This document shows positions 9,431-19,171 of a stretch of DNA of 64,000 bases, in pieces; positions within the stretch are counted from its first letter, which is position 1; the number at the start of each line of letters is the position of its first letter. The notes below the pieces were generated by a model, which ran no database searches, was not told where the DNA came from, and was given only the letters and a program-made list of their open reading frames with translations. The DNA lies in NCBI RefSeq assembly GCF_021391675.1, contig NZ_CP090095.1, positions 563,501 to 627,500 on the forward strand. The letters run 5' to 3'. Source of the stretch: Neorhizobium galegae. GTDB taxonomy: Bacteria; Pseudomonadota; Alphaproteobacteria; Rhizobiales; Rhizobiaceae. A program made the position numbers and the translations under genes.

Positions 9431-9997
9431 ATGTTCATTCAGACGGAAGCCACCCCCAATCCGGCGACCCTGAAGTTCCTGCCTGGCAAAGTCGTCATGG
9501 ATAAAGGCACCGCCGATTTCCGCAACGCCGGCGAGGCGGAAGCATCTCCGTTGGCCGAGCGCCTGTTCGGCATCTCCGGCGTCACCGGCGTCTATTTCGG
9601 TTACGACTTCATCACCGTCACCAAGGAAAGCGCCGAATGGCAGCACCTGAAGCCGGCGATCCTCGGCTCGATCATGGAGCATTTCATGTCCGGCGCGCCG
9701 GTCATGGGTGGTACGTCCACGCTTGCGGAAGCTTCTGACGAGGAAGGTGAGTTCTTCGACGAGGACGACGAAACCATCGTCGCGACGATCAAGGAACTGC
9801 TCGAAACCCGCGTCCGCCCGGCCGTCGCCCAGGATGGCGGCGACATTACCTTCAAGGGTTTCCGAGACGGCACGGTCTACCTCAACATGAAGGGTGCATG
9901 CTCCGGCTGCCCGTCTTCCACGGCGACGCTGAAGCACGGCGTGCAGAACCTGCTCAAGCATTTCGTTCCGGAAGTGCAGGCCGTCGAAGCGCTCTGA
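9431..9997 (+). CDS. NifU-family Fe-S cluster carrier (NfuA type)
   Basis: 188 residues. An N-terminal Nfu_N domain (MFIQTEATPNPATLKFLPG start) is joined by an acidic linker (about 95-105) to a C-terminal NifU domain with the cluster-binding CxxC in KGACSGCPSST (about residues 155-165). Such proteins hand over 4Fe-4S clusters to apoproteins. The neighbouring miaB product is itself a 4Fe-4S enzyme. The frame extends to 9398, but ATG 9431 gives the conserved family start and follows GAGAGACGAG. Confidence 0.93.
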   Translation: MFIQTEATPNPATLKFLPGKVVMDKGTADFRNAGEAEASPLAERLFGISGVTGVYFGYDFITVTKESAEWQHLKPAILGSIMEHFMSGAPVMGGTSTLAEASDEEGEFFDEDDETIVATIKELLETRVRPAVAQDGGDITFKGFRDGTVYLNMKGACSGCPSSTATLKHGVQNLLKHFVPEVQAVEAL

Positions 9998-10015
9998 GCC
10001 CGCCGGCACCGTTGA

Positions 10016-10681
10016 ATGATTGTTCTCGCCATCGATACCGCCGGGGTGGATTGCTCCGCAGCGCTCTATGACAGCGCCGCGGGCAAAGTGCTGTCTGAGG
10101 TCACCGAGACGATCGGCAAGGGCCATGCCGAAAGGCTGATGTCGGTCATCGACGAAGCGCTCGCTGCAGCCGGTCTTCCTCTCAAAGCCGTCGAACGCGT
10201 CGCGGTCGTTATAGGCCCCGGCTCTTTCACCGGCATTCGCGTCGGGGTTGCCGCCGCCCGTGGCCTGGGGCTTGCCCTCGGCTTGGAAACGGTCGGAGTG
10301 ACCACGCTTGAGGCCCTCGCAGCCAAGTTTCTTGGCGAACATAAAGGCCAGCCGGTCGTTGTTGCCATGGATGCCAAGCGCAACGAGGTCTACACCCAAG
10401 CGTTTTCCGCCAATGGGGAGGCGTTGAGCCAACCCGCAGCACTTTCGCCAGAGGATGCTTCGGAACTCGCCAGGTCTCTTTCGGCACCAATGACCGGCTC
10501 CTGGGCCGAACACTCCCTTGGCAAGGGAGTTGCAGAACATGACGGACGGGATCGTTTCGATATTGCCGTGGTCGCCCGGATCGCCGCCGAAAAACCTGTG
10601 GATGCGCAACGTCCCAAACCATTGTATCTTCGTGGACCAGATGCGAAACCGCAGACCGGTTTTGCCCTTGCCCGTTCGTGA
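10016..10681 (+). CDS. tsaB: tRNA threonylcarbamoyladenosine biosynthesis protein TsaB
   Basis: 221 residues of the ASKHA fold. TsaB is the partner of TsaD in the complex that puts t6A37 on ANN-decoding tRNAs. The N-terminus MIVLAIDTAGVDCSAALYD and the segment GPGSFTGIRVGVAAARGLGLAL (about 66-88) are diagnostic. It starts 18 bases after the nfu stop and overlaps the rimI start by four bases, an arrangement (tsaB-rimI) common in bacteria and probably translationally coupled. Confidence 0.95.
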   Translation: MIVLAIDTAGVDCSAALYDSAAGKVLSEVTETIGKGHAERLMSVIDEALAAAGLPLKAVERVAVVIGPGSFTGIRVGVAAARGLGLALGLETVGVTTLEALAAKFLGEHKGQPVVVAMDAKRNEVYTQAFSANGEALSQPAALSPEDASELARSLSAPMTGSWAEHSLGKGVAEHDGRDRFDIAVVARIAAEKPVDAQRPKPLYLRGPDAKPQTGFALARS

Positions 10682-11193
10682 ATGTACAGACTGCGCCGAT
10701 GCTCGACGATTACCTGACCTGGAAGCCGTATTTCGAAGTCGTGCCGATGGAGGCGAGCGACTGCCTGGAGATCTCCGAGCTGCATGGCCAACGATTTCCG
10801 CGTCAGTGGAGTGACGGCGAATTCCAGAACCTGCTCCTGCAGCATAATGTCTTCGGTTTTATCGCCCGTCAGACCAATGCGTTTTTCTCCAAGCCGCTCG
10901 GTGGGTTCGTTCTGTCGCGGGAAGCGGCCGGCGAGGCGGAGATCCTGACGGTCGCCGTCAACGAGAAATTCGGCCGGGTGGGGCTCGGCTGGCGTCTGAT
11001 GCAGGCCGCCCTGCGCGAGGCGGCGGCGCGCGGCGGAGAGAGCATGTTCCTCGAAGTGGAGGCGGCGAATCGCCCTGCCGTCGAGCTTTATCGCAAGCTC
11101 GGTTTCCAGAAAGTGGGCGAGCGCCCCGCCTATTATGCCGGGCCGGACGGGAGGCGATCCACGGCGCTTGTCATGAGCCGCGTTCTTCGTTAG
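10678..11193 (+). CDS. rimI: Ribosomal-protein-alanine N-acetyltransferase RimI
   Basis: 171 residues, GNAT fold. RimI acetylates the N-terminal alanine of S18 in E. coli and may act on other proteins. The acetyl-CoA loop is seen in GRVGLGWRLMQAALREAAARG and the C-terminal part has LEVEAANRPAVELYRKLGFQKVGERPAYY, the classic RimI tail. GTG 10678 overlaps the tsaB stop (GTGA); ATG 10699 is an alternative, and neither has a clear ribosome site. The pairing with tsaB supports the name. Confidence 0.92.
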   Translation: MNVQTAPMLDDYLTWKPYFEVVPMEASDCLEISELHGQRFPRQWSDGEFQNLLLQHNVFGFIARQTNAFFSKPLGGFVLSREAAGEAEILTVAVNEKFGRVGLGWRLMQAALREAAARGGESMFLEVEAANRPAVELYRKLGFQKVGERPAYYAGPDGRRSTALVMSRVLR

Positions 11194-11234
11194 TCCGTTA
11201 GTTTCTACGGGAACGTTTCGAAGGCCAAAACGAC

Positions 11235-11663
11235 ATGACAGACCTTTCCAAGACCCTGGAGGAGCTGTGTGCCGAGAAAGGCATGCGAATGACGGATCAA
11301 CGCCGCGTGATCGCGCGTATCCTGCAGGAGTCCGTTGACCATCCGGATGTCGAGGAACTCTATCGCCGGTCCTCCAAGGTCGATCCGCGTATCTCCATCT
11401 CCACAGTCTACCGCACGGTAAAATTGTTCGAGGACGAAGGGATCATCGAGCGTCACGATTTCCGCGACGGCCGCTCGCGTTACGAGACCGTGCCTGAGGA
11501 ACATCACGACCATATGATCGATCTCAACACCGGCAATGTCATCGAGTTCCGCTCGGCGGAAATCGAGGCGCTGCAGGAACGCATCGCCCGGGAGCACGGG
11601 TTCCGTCTCGTCGGCCACCGGCTGGAGCTTTACGGCATTCCGCTGGACAAGGACGATAAGTGA
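11235..11663 (+). CDS. mur: Fur-family metalloregulator, Mur type
   Basis: 142 residues. An N-terminal winged helix with TDQRRVIARIL and STVYRTVKLFEDEGIIER precedes a dimerisation/metal domain with EEHHDHMID. The paired C-terminal CxxC cysteines that bind structural zinc in E. coli Fur are absent. In rhizobia the protein at this locus is known to act mainly as Mur, a manganese-responsive repressor of sitABCD-type uptake genes. ATG 11235 lacks a strong ribosome site. The stop overlaps the GTG start of plsC, so the two are probably coupled. Confidence 0.9.
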   Translation: MTDLSKTLEELCAEKGMRMTDQRRVIARILQESVDHPDVEELYRRSSKVDPRISISTVYRTVKLFEDEGIIERHDFRDGRSRYETVPEEHHDHMIDLNTGNVIEFRSAEIEALQERIAREHGFRLVGHRLELYGIPLDKDDK

Positions 11664-12463
11664 TTACTTGGGCGCGGATCGGCTTCGTTTTCGTCGCTCT
11701 TTTCGCAGTTACGCTGGCCCTGTTGCCGTTTCAGCTCCTCGGCCTCGCCTTCGACCTCAAGATCCGCCGCTATATCCCGCGCTACTGGCATAAGACCGCC
11801 TGTTTTCTGCTTGGCATCCGCATTCATGTTCACGGAACGCTGGATCGCCGCCGGCCGCTGATGCTTGCCTGCAATCATGCGTCGTGGAAGGATATCCTGG
11901 TGCTCGGCGCAATCGCCGACGTGGTCTTCATTGCCAAGATGGAAGTGTCGGAATGGCCGGTCTTCGGCACGCTCGCCAAGCTGCAGAAGAGCATCTTCGT
12001 CGTCCGTGAACAGAAGCGCCGCACCGGTGATCAGGTGAACGAAATTGCCGAGCGCATGGCAGCCGGCGAAATCGTCGTGCTCTTTCCCGAGGGCACCACC
12101 TCCGACGGAAACCGGCTTCTGGAGGTCAAGTCGTCGCTGTTCGGGGCCGCCGCCGCCGCGATCCAGCACACGCCGGAGGGGGTCGTGCACGTCCAGCCGG
12201 TAGCGATCGCCTATACCCGCGTCCACGGCATGGCCATGGGCCGTTATCATCGGCCGATCGCGGCGTGGCCCGGCGATATCGAACTCGTGCCGCATCTGCT
12301 CGGCGTCCTGAAGGAAGGGGCGCTCGACGTGGACGTGGCTTTCGGCGAGACGATCGAATTCCGCGCCGGTGACAACCGCAAGCATCTGAGCATGGCCGTG
12401 ACGAGCCGGCTTCGGCGCATGCTGATCCGCCATCTGCGGGGTCGTGACTACGAAGCGCTTTAG
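11660..12463 (+). CDS. plsC: 1-acyl-sn-glycerol-3-phosphate acyltransferase (PlsC-like)
   Basis: 267 residues. It carries an N-terminal membrane helix (about 3-28) and the HX4D acyltransferase motif in CNHASWKD (about residue 72), followed by the [10 protein letters not shown] motif that binds glycerol phosphate. It converts lysophosphatidic to phosphatidic acid in membrane lipid synthesis, and some rhizobial homologues instead acylate lyso-ornithine lipid (OlsA), which cannot be excluded. GTG 11660 overlaps the preceding stop in GTGA. Confidence 0.9.
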   Translation: MITWARIGFVFVALFAVTLALLPFQLLGLAFDLKIRRYIPRYWHKTACFLLGIRIHVHGTLDRRRPLMLACNHASWKDILVLGAIADVVFIAKMEVSEWPVFGTLAKLQKSIFVVREQKRRTGDQVNEIAERMAAGEIVVLFPEGTTSDGNRLLEVKSSLFGAAAAAIQHTPEGVVHVQPVAIAYTRVHGMAMGRYHRPIAAWPGDIELVPHLLGVLKEGALDVDVAFGETIEFRAGDNRKHLSMAVTSRLRRMLIRHLRGRDYEAL

Positions 12464-12506
12464 GAAACGCTTCATTTCCGGGTCTTCTTGCGGTATGGAG
12501 CGAGCC

Positions 12507-13919
12507 ATGAACGAACACGTCTCCCTTTCCGCGCCCGCCGACGAGCCGGTCCAGCGCTCGAATTCCCGCAAGGTCTTCATCAAGACCTATGGCTGCCAGA
12601 TGAATGTCTATGATTCAGGCCGCATGAGCGATGCGCTGGCGGGCGAAGGTTACGTGCAGACCGAAGAGATGGGCGAGGCCGACCTCATCCTCCTCAATAC
12701 CTGTCATATCCGCGAGAAGGCGGCCGACAAGGTCTATTCGGCGCTCGGGCGTCTTCGCGACATGAAGAAGGCACGCGCTGCCGAAGGCCGGGAGTTGATG
12801 ATCGGCGTCGCCGGCTGCGTCGCCCAGGCCGAAGGCGAGGAAATCATCCGCCGGGCGCCGGCCGTCGACGTGGTGATCGGCCCGCAGACCTATCACCGTC
12901 TGCCGGAAGCGCTGAGGCGCGCTCGCGGCGGAAAGCCTGTCGTCGATACCGAATATGCGGTCGAGGACAAGTTCGAGCACCTGCCGGTTACCGAGAAGGC
13001 GAAGATCCGCGCTCGCGGCGTCACAGCCTTTCTCACCGTCCAGGAAGGCTGCGACAAGTTCTGCACCTTCTGCGTCGTGCCCTATACGCGCGGTTCGGAA
13101 GTCTCCCGCCCCGTTCAGCAAATCGTTGACGAAGCCTGGCGGCTCGTCGACGGCGGCGTGCGCGAGATCACCCTGCTCGGCCAGAACGTCAACGCCTGGC
13201 GTGCGGAAGGCCCGAAAGGCGGCGAATGGAGCCTCGGTGACCTGCTTTATCGCCTGGCGGAAATTCCGGGTCTCGCGCGTCTGCGTTACACGACCAGCCA
13301 CCCGCGCGACATGGATGACCGGCTGATCGAGGCCCATCGCAACCTGCGCACCCTGATGCCCTACCTGCATCTGCCGGTCCAGGCCGGTTCGGACCGTATC
13401 CTGAAAGCCATGAATCGTCGCCACACGGGTGCAGAATATCTGCGCCTGATCGAGCGCATCCGCGATGCCCGGCCAGACATCGCCATCGCCGGCGATTTCA
13501 TCGTCGGTTTCCCCGGCGAGACGGATCGGGACTTCGAAGATACGCTGCGCCTCGTCGAGGACGTGAACTACGCCCAGGCCTATTCCTTCAAATATTCGAC
13601 CCGTCCGGGCACGCCCGGCGCCGACCTCGGCGATCAGGTGCCGGAGGAGGTGAAGGCGGAGCGGTTGGAAAGATTGCAGGCCCTGCTCTTGAAACAGCAG
13701 GCCGAATTCGCCAAATCCTGTGTTGGAAAAGTCATCGACCTGTTGCTCGAAAAGCCCGGTCGTATGCCGGGACAGATAATCGGACGCTCTCCCTGGCTTC
13801 AATCTGTGAATGTTGATGCAAAAACATCGCAAATCGGTGACATTATCCAGGTACGAATCAGTGGAACCGGCCCGAACAGCTTGTTTGCCGACCCGGCAGG
13901 GAGTTTAATAGGAGCCTGA
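12507..13919 (+). CDS. miaB: tRNA-2-methylthio-N6-dimethylallyladenosine synthase MiaB
   Basis: 470 residues. The domains, in order, are an N-terminal UPF0004 domain with cluster cysteines ([28 protein letters not shown]), radical SAM with [15 protein letters not shown] (CxxxCxxC), and a C-terminal TRAM domain. It thiomethylates i6A37 of tRNAs. The frame is open from 12444, but ATG 12507 with GGAG six bases upstream fits the family start; ATG 12495 is possible. The conserved miaB-phoH-ybeY order follows. Confidence 0.96.
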   Translation: MNEHVSLSAPADEPVQRSNSRKVFIKTYGCQMNVYDSGRMSDALAGEGYVQTEEMGEADLILLNTCHIREKAADKVYSALGRLRDMKKARAAEGRELMIGVAGCVAQAEGEEIIRRAPAVDVVIGPQTYHRLPEALRRARGGKPVVDTEYAVEDKFEHLPVTEKAKIRARGVTAFLTVQEGCDKFCTFCVVPYTRGSEVSRPVQQIVDEAWRLVDGGVREITLLGQNVNAWRAEGPKGGEWSLGDLLYRLAEIPGLARLRYTTSHPRDMDDRLIEAHRNLRTLMPYLHLPVQAGSDRILKAMNRRHTGAEYLRLIERIRDARPDIAIAGDFIVGFPGETDRDFEDTLRLVEDVNYAQAYSFKYSTRPGTPGADLGDQVPEEVKAERLERLQALLLKQQAEFAKSCVGKVIDLLLEKPGRMPGQIIGRSPWLQSVNVDAKTSQIGDIIQVRISGTGPNSLFADPAGSLIGA

Positions 13920-13943
13920 GCTAATATCGAGGAGCTTGCCTAC

Positions 13944-14999
13944 TTGAACGGACATGAATTGGTTTCTTCATCCGCGCGCCACCCCCGCACCGCCGCTACC
14001 GACGCCAATCACTTTGTCCTGACGTTCGAGAACAATAGGTTCGCCAGCGAGCTTTTCGGTCAGTTCGATCAGAATCTCAAACTTCTCGAAGAACGGCTTC
14101 ACATCGATGCCAGGGCACGCGGCAATTCGGTGGCCATCTCCGGCGATCTGATCGCCACCAACCAGGCGCGCCGGGCGCTCGATTTCCTCTATGAACGCAT
14201 CCAGAAGGGTGGCTCGGTCGATACCTCCGACGTCGACGGCGCGATCCGCATGGCGCAGGCGGCCGACGATCAGCTGCAGCTGCCGACGCTGGAGAAAAAA
14301 GCCAAGCTCTCCATGAGCCAGATTTCCACCAAGAAGAAGACGGTCGTCGCGCGCACCCCGACCCAGGACGCCTATATGCGGGCGCTGGACCGGTCGGAAC
14401 TCGTGTTCGGCGTCGGACCGGCCGGTACCGGCAAGACCTATCTCGCCGTCGCCCATGCCGCCCAGCTTCTGGAGCGCGGGGCTGTCGATCGCATCATCCT
14501 GTCGCGTCCGGCCGTCGAAGCCGGCGAGCGCCTGGGCTTTTTGCCGGGCGACATGAAGGACAAGGTCGATCCCTATCTGCGGCCGCTCTATGACGCTCTC
14601 TACGACATGATGCCGGGCGACAAGGTGGAACGGGCGATCACCGCCGGCGTCATCGAAATCGCGCCGCTCGCTTTCATGCGCGGCCGCACGCTCGCTAATG
14701 CCGCCGTCATCCTCGACGAGGCGCAGAACACCACGTCGATGCAGATGAAGATGTTCCTGACCCGTCTCGGCGAAAATGCCCGGATGATCATCACCGGCGA
14801 CCCGAGTCAGGTCGATCTTCCGCGCGGCGTGAAATCCGGTTTGGTGGAGGCGCTACAGATCCTGAAGGGCGTCGAAGGCATTTCGGTGATCCGCTTCAAG
14901 GATACGGACGTGGTCCGCCATCCGCTGGTCGGCCGCATCGTCCGGGCCTATGACGCGCAATATGCGGTCCACGAGGAGAGCGAGGAAGTCGACCGGTAA
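13944..14999 (+). CDS. PhoH-family ATPase (YbeZ)
   Basis: 351 residues. Walker [13 protein letters not shown] (about residues 157-168) and Walker [10 protein letters not shown] (about 254-262) mark the PhoH P-loop domain, and an N-terminal KH-like region precedes it. YbeZ interacts with YbeY, encoded next, in rRNA maturation. The start is most likely TTG 13944, which has GAGGAG ten bases upstream and gives the [11 protein letters not shown]-terminus typical of rhizobial homologues; the ATG in CATGAA nearby is out of frame. Confidence 0.93.
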   Translation: MNGHELVSSSARHPRTAATDANHFVLTFENNRFASELFGQFDQNLKLLEERLHIDARARGNSVAISGDLIATNQARRALDFLYERIQKGGSVDTSDVDGAIRMAQAADDQLQLPTLEKKAKLSMSQISTKKKTVVARTPTQDAYMRALDRSELVFGVGPAGTGKTYLAVAHAAQLLERGAVDRIILSRPAVEAGERLGFLPGDMKDKVDPYLRPLYDALYDMMPGDKVERAITAGVIEIAPLAFMRGRTLANAAVILDEAQNTTSMQMKMFLTRLGENARMIITGDPSQVDLPRGVKSGLVEALQILKGVEGISVIRFKDTDVVRHPLVGRIVRAYDAQYAVHEESEEVDR

Positions 15000-15016
15000 C
15001 GTCGGCTCCAAACCTC

Positions 15017-15526
15017 ATGCCCCAACTCGACATACAGATCAGCATTGAAGACGAGGGCTGGCCCGAAGAGCCGGCCCTTTTGGCCTTGAGCGAAAAGACG
15101 CTCGGCGCCGCTGCCGAATTCCTAGCGAAGCTGGAAAAGCAGCCATTCCCGAAAATCGCCCCCGAACTGTCGCTGGTCTTTACCGACGACGCGGCGATCA
15201 AGGAGATTAACGCCGAATGGCGCGGCAAGGACAAGCCGACCAACGTGTTGTCTTTCCCGGCTTTTCCGCTCGAACCAGGCAAGATGCCGGGTCCGATGCT
15301 GGGCGATATCGTCATCGCTCGCGAGACGGTTGAGCGGGAAGCGGTTGATCTTGACAAAAGTTTCGAGGATCATCTGACCCATCTGCTCGTCCACGGTTTC
15401 CTGCATCTGTTCGGCTACGACCATCTGCAGACGGACGAAGCGGAAAGAATGGAAGCGTTGGAGACTCGCATTTTGGCCACTCTTGGCCTATCTGACCCCT
15501 ATGCGGGGCAAGACCCGATAGTATAG
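15017..15526 (+). CDS. ybeY: Endoribonuclease YbeY (16S rRNA maturation)
   Basis: 169 residues. The zinc site H-x3-H-x5-H is intact as [11 protein letters not shown] (H126, H130, H136). YbeY is needed for rRNA 3'-end processing and 70S quality control, and in Sinorhizobium the homologue also affects small-RNA regulation. It is longer than E. coli YbeY at the N-terminus, as usual in Rhizobiales. It lies 17 bases after phoH and 9 bases before the CBS-domain gene, so an operon is likely. Confidence 0.95.
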   Translation: MPQLDIQISIEDEGWPEEPALLALSEKTLGAAAEFLAKLEKQPFPKIAPELSLVFTDDAAIKEINAEWRGKDKPTNVLSFPAFPLEPGKMPGPMLGDIVIARETVEREAVDLDKSFEDHLTHLLVHGFLHLFGYDHLQTDEAERMEALETRILATLGLSDPYAGQDPIV

Positions 15527-15535
15527 TCTGGACCA

Positions 15536-16717
15536 ATGAACGACTTTTCGACAAACCCGACCCGTGAGGGCAAGGACGCCGACTCCAGTTCCTCGGAAGA
15601 GGGCAGTAGTCCGTCTCGAGCGGAAGCCCAAAAACACCAAAGCTCTTTCTGGTCGCGCGCCGTGAGGCTACTCAGGCCGTCGCAGGGCGAGAAGCTCCGC
15701 GAGGACCTCGCCGACGCGCTGATGACCGACACCAATATCAGCAATGCCTTCTCGCCCGAGGAACGGGCGATGCTGCACAATATTCTTCGGTTCCGCGAGA
15801 TACGCGTCGAAGACATCATGGTTCCGCGTGCCGATATCGAGGCGGTCGACATGACCATGACCATCGGCGAACTGATGATCCATTTCGAGGAAACCGGCCG
15901 CTCGCGCATGCCGGTCTACAACGACACGCTCGACGACCCGCGCGGCATGGTCCATATCCGCGACCTCCTCTCCTATCTCGCCAAGCAGGCTCGCAACAAA
16001 CGCCGCACCAGTGCGCGTGCTGCACCCACCCAGCCGATGCCGCTTGCCACCGACAAGCCGGAAAAGGCTGAAAAGACGGTGCGCACCCCGCGGCCTGCCT
16101 TCGACCTCGGCCGTGTCGATCTCGAGCAGACGGTTGCCGAAGCCGGGCTGATCCGCAAGATCCTGTTCGTGCCACCCTCGATGCTCGCTTCCGACCTGAT
16201 GCAGAGCATGCAGGCGGCCCGCACCCAGTTGGCGCTCGTCATCGACGAATACGGCGGCACCGACGGTCTCGTCACCCATGAGGATATCGTCGAAATGGTG
16301 ATCGGCGATGTCGAGGACGAACATGACAATGAAGAGGTCATGTTCTCCCGCACCAGCGAAGATGTCTTCGTCGCTGATGCGCGTATCGAACTGGAAGAGA
16401 TAGCCAAGGCGATCGGTTCCGATTTCGACATTCGTGACCGCCTTGAAGACGTCGATACGCTGGGCGGCCTGATCTTCTCCGCGCTTGGCCGCATTCCCGT
16501 GCGCGGCGAGGTGGTGCAGGCGGTGCCCGGCTTCGAATTCCAGATCCTGGAGGCCGATCCTCGCCGCATCAAGCGCGTACGGATCCTGCGCAGGCGCACG
16601 CTCGCGCGCCGCCGGCAGAAAGGCGAGGGCGAGATGCTGCTCACCGATCAGACGCCGACTGCGCTGCTGCCGGCGCCATCCGCTCAGGACGCCGACGGAC
16701 GCAACCAACAGGCCTGA
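15536..16717 (+). CDS. CBS-domain protein of the CorC/TlyC (hemolysin-related) family
   Basis: 393 residues. A charged N-terminus leads into two CBS domains (about 95-160 and 205-265, with VPRADIEAVDM and LVIDEYGGTDGLVTHEDIVEMVIGDVEDEHD) and a C-terminal CorC_HlyC transporter-associated domain (about 285-365). There is no DUF21 membrane part, so it is the soluble CorC/YbeX type, which is linked in E. coli to magnesium/cobalt efflux and to the ybeZ-ybeY-lnt cluster seen here too. A disordered insert of about 45 residues lies between the CBS domains. Confidence 0.93.
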   Translation: MNDFSTNPTREGKDADSSSSEEGSSPSRAEAQKHQSSFWSRAVRLLRPSQGEKLREDLADALMTDTNISNAFSPEERAMLHNILRFREIRVEDIMVPRADIEAVDMTMTIGELMIHFEETGRSRMPVYNDTLDDPRGMVHIRDLLSYLAKQARNKRRTSARAAPTQPMPLATDKPEKAEKTVRTPRPAFDLGRVDLEQTVAEAGLIRKILFVPPSMLASDLMQSMQAARTQLALVIDEYGGTDGLVTHEDIVEMVIGDVEDEHDNEEVMFSRTSEDVFVADARIELEEIAKAIGSDFDIRDRLEDVDTLGGLIFSALGRIPVRGEVVQAVPGFEFQILEADPRRIKRVRILRRRTLARRRQKGEGEMLLTDQTPTALLPAPSAQDADGRNQQA

Positions 16718-16814
16718 GTGATCCCTGAAGTGTCCGCGCCTCTTTGAGCTCACGACAAGCCCGCCATTTTTTGAAAGACTGCAGCCGCTGATTCGGGGGC
16801 GGAAGGGAACATAG

Positions 16815-18416
16815 ATGGAGCGGCTGGCGGGCAGGATCATGCTTCTCTGGGGCTTCCCGCGCGTCGTCGTCGCTTTTCTCGCAGGAGCGATCGGTGCGCT
16901 CGCGCTGCCGCCCTTCGGCTTCTTCGCGGCGTTCTTCATCTCCTTCACGCTGCTCGTCTGGCTGATGGACGGTTCCACCGGCAATCCAGATGGCGGATGG
17001 TTCGCGCGGTTTCGTTCGGCCTTCTGGATCGGCTGGGTTTTTGGCTTCGGCTATTTTGTCGCCGGCCTCTGGTGGCTTGGCAATGCGCTGCTGGTGGAGG
17101 CGGATGAATTTGCCTGGGCGCTGCCGCTCGCGGTTCTTGGCCTGCCGGCTTATCTCGCCCTCTTTTACGGTCTTGCGACGGCGATCGCCCGCATCTTCTG
17201 GTCGGATGGTTTCGGGCGGATGGCCTCGCTCGCCTTCGGCTTCGGTCTTGCCGAATGGCTTCGCGGCTTCGTCGCCACGGGCTTCCCCTGGAATGCGGTC
17301 GGATATGGCGCGATGCCCATGCCGCTGATGATGCAGTCCGCAGCCGTGCTCGGCATTTTCGGCGTGACGGTGCTCGCCGTCTTCGTGTTTTCGGCACCTG
17401 CCCTGATCGGCACCAAAAAGGGCATGCGGACCGGACTGACGCTCGCCGTCCTGCTGTTTGCCGCCCATCTCGGTTACGGCGCCTATCGTCTGCACATCGC
17501 TGACGCCGCGCCGGTTCCGGCCGCCGACAACCAGCCTGTCGTCCGCATCGTTCAGCCGGTAATCGACCAGGCACGAAAACTGGACGATGCCGAACGAGCG
17601 GCGATCTTCGAGGAGCATCTTGCGTTGTCGGCCTTGCCGCCCGAGAACGGCGGCAAGCGGGCGGACATCATCGTCTGGCCGGAGACATCCGTGCCCTTCA
17701 TTCTGACCCAGAACCCGGATGCGCTGACCCGCATCGCCGAGGTGCTGCAGGATGGCCAGGTCCTCATCACCGGCGCGGTCCGTTCGGAAGATGCAGGCGC
17801 GGGCATTGCGCCGCGTTTCTACAATTCCATCTATGTGATCGACAGCGAAGGCCAGATCGTTTCGGCGTCCGACAAGGTGCATCTCGTCCCGTTCGGGGAA
17901 TATGTCCCTTACGAGGATCTGCTGCGCAACCTCGGCATCCCCGATGCCATCGCCATGCCGGGCGGCTTCAGTGCCGCGCCGGTACGGGCCATGCTGACCT
18001 TGCCGGGGGGCAGGACCTTCTATCCGCTGATCTGTTACGAGGCGATCTTCCCGGACGAGATTGGGCCGGGTGTAGAGCGGGCGAGCGCGCTTCTGAATGT
18101 CACCAATGACGGCTGGTTTGGAGCGACGCCGGGTCCATATCAGCACTTCCAACAGGCTCGAATCCGCGCAGTCGAAAACGGCCTGCCGCTGATTCGCGGG
18201 GCGAATACCGGCGTTTCGGCGGTTGTCGACCCGTTCGGAAGGCTGATCCGGGGTTTGGACTATAATCAAAAAGGCGTGATGGACGCAACCTTGGGCAGTA
18301 TTTCAATCCCGCATTGGGGTGTGAGTGCTCGGGAACAGCACTTCTGGTTGGTTCTTGCACTGATGTTATTGATTGCAGCTATCTCGCGCGCTGGTTTTAA
18401 TTTTCGGACGAATTGA
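16815..18416 (+). CDS. lnt: Apolipoprotein N-acyltransferase
   Basis: 533 residues. Six to seven N-terminal membrane helices are followed by a periplasmic nitrilase-fold domain with the catalytic triad Glu290 (WPETS), Lys354 (DKVHLVPFGEY) and Cys407 (CYEAIFPDE), and a last membrane helix at the C-terminus. It adds the third acyl chain to lipoproteins. It follows the CBS gene after a 97-base gap that may hold its own promoter. The last codons overlap a likely promoter for the next gene. Confidence 0.95.
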   Translation: MERLAGRIMLLWGFPRVVVAFLAGAIGALALPPFGFFAAFFISFTLLVWLMDGSTGNPDGGWFARFRSAFWIGWVFGFGYFVAGLWWLGNALLVEADEFAWALPLAVLGLPAYLALFYGLATAIARIFWSDGFGRMASLAFGFGLAEWLRGFVATGFPWNAVGYGAMPMPLMMQSAAVLGIFGVTVLAVFVFSAPALIGTKKGMRTGLTLAVLLFAAHLGYGAYRLHIADAAPVPAADNQPVVRIVQPVIDQARKLDDAERAAIFEEHLALSALPPENGGKRADIIVWPETSVPFILTQNPDALTRIAEVLQDGQVLITGAVRSEDAGAGIAPRFYNSIYVIDSEGQIVSASDKVHLVPFGEYVPYEDLLRNLGIPDAIAMPGGFSAAPVRAMLTLPGGRTFYPLICYEAIFPDEIGPGVERASALLNVTNDGWFGATPGPYQHFQQARIRAVENGLPLIRGANTGVSAVVDPFGRLIRGLDYNQKGVMDATLGSISIPHWGVSAREQHFWLVLALMLLIAAISRAGFNFRTN

Positions 18417-18441
18417 CCAAAAACCCCTAAAATTGCATAGT
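18413..18441 (+). promoter_or_regulatory. Possible sigma-70 promoter for the HTH regulator at 18569
   Basis: TTGACC (18413-18418) is 17 bases from CATAGT (18436-18441), overlapping the lnt stop codon. It is followed by about 125 bases of leader with no gene. The -10 match is only moderate. Confidence 0.4.
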
Positions 18442-18568
18442 GGTCGCAGCCTTTCGTCTCGCCATATGCTTCAAACGTTGAGCCTGTTGTGACCAGCCGC
18501 ACGAAGTGTATCTCCACACGCAGACCGGGTTGTGAGGATTGAACAACTAACGTCGTCAGGACATCGTT

Positions 18569-18985
18569 ATGATTGAAAACAAAAAGAAGCCGAACCCGAT
18601 CGATATTCACGTCGGGAGCCGAATTCGCCTTCGCCGGACCATGCTCGGAATGAGCCAGGAAAAGCTCGGTGAAAGCCTTGGCATTACGTTCCAGCAGATT
18701 CAGAAATACGAAAAAGGCACGAATCGCGTCGGCGCGAGCCGCCTGCAGAACATCTCCAGCATTCTCAACGTGCCGGTTTCCTTCTTCTTCGAAGATGCGC
18801 CGGGCGATCAAGGCGGTCAGGGCGGCATGGCGGAAGCCTCAAGCTCCAACTACGTGGTCGATTTCCTCTCCTCCTCCGAAGGTCTGCAACTGAACCGGGC
18901 TTTCGTGAAGATTTCGGACCCGAAAGTTCGCCGGCGTGTGGTAGATCTCGTAAAGGCACTGGCTGCGGATGCCGAGGTCGAATAA
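18569..18985 (+). CDS. XRE-family transcriptional regulator (PraR/PhrR type)
   Basis: 138 residues. A lambda-repressor-like HTH is at residues about 15-70 (GSRIRLRRTMLGMSQEKLGE, then FQQIQKYEKGTNRVGASRL), followed by a short glycine-rich linker and a helical C-terminal tail. The position just before metK and the sequence match the rhizobial PhrR/PraR regulators, which have been linked to acid stress, quorum sensing and biofilm control. The name is family-level because several paralogs can occur. ATG 18569 follows AGGACATCGTT. A strong terminator follows. Confidence 0.88.
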   Translation: MIENKKKPNPIDIHVGSRIRLRRTMLGMSQEKLGESLGITFQQIQKYEKGTNRVGASRLQNISSILNVPVSFFFEDAPGDQGGQGGMAEASSSNYVVDFLSSSEGLQLNRAFVKISDPKVRRRVVDLVKALAADAEVE

Positions 18986-19006
18986 GGCTCATTGATATCA
19001 ACACAG

Positions 19007-19030
19007 AAGCGGCTTCCGGGCCGCTTTTTT
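19007..19030 (+). terminator. Rho-independent terminator after the HTH regulator
   Basis: AAGCGGC (19007-19013), six-base loop, GCCGCTT (19020-19026), running into TTTTTT at 19025-19030. It separates the regulator from metK. Confidence 0.9.
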
Positions 19031-19073
19031 GTTGCCCGCTCCGGAACGTCGGGGTGTTGCGGGAATGTCTAAC

Positions 19074-19107
19074 TTGTACACATAAAGATATATTTATGTC
19101 GTTGTAC
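19074..19107. promoter_or_regulatory. Inverted-repeat element in the metK leader
   Basis: CATAAA (19081-19086) and TTTATG (19093-19098) form a palindrome around GATATA, flanked on both sides by TTGTAC (19074-19079 and 19102-19107). It is 65-100 bases before the metK start, in an A+T-rich patch likely to hold the metK promoter. It may be an operator, perhaps for the HTH protein encoded just upstream, but that link is a guess from proximity. Confidence 0.4.
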
Positions 19108-19171
19108 GCTTGTGTTTGTCGATGGAAATCACTAACACAGGTGCGTTCGTTTCTTTGAGGGGAATCCCGTA

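Noticed and set aside
19031..19171. SAM riboswitch before metK
   Set aside because: No SAM-II or SAM/SAH-like core could be recognised; only a DNA-style palindrome was found.
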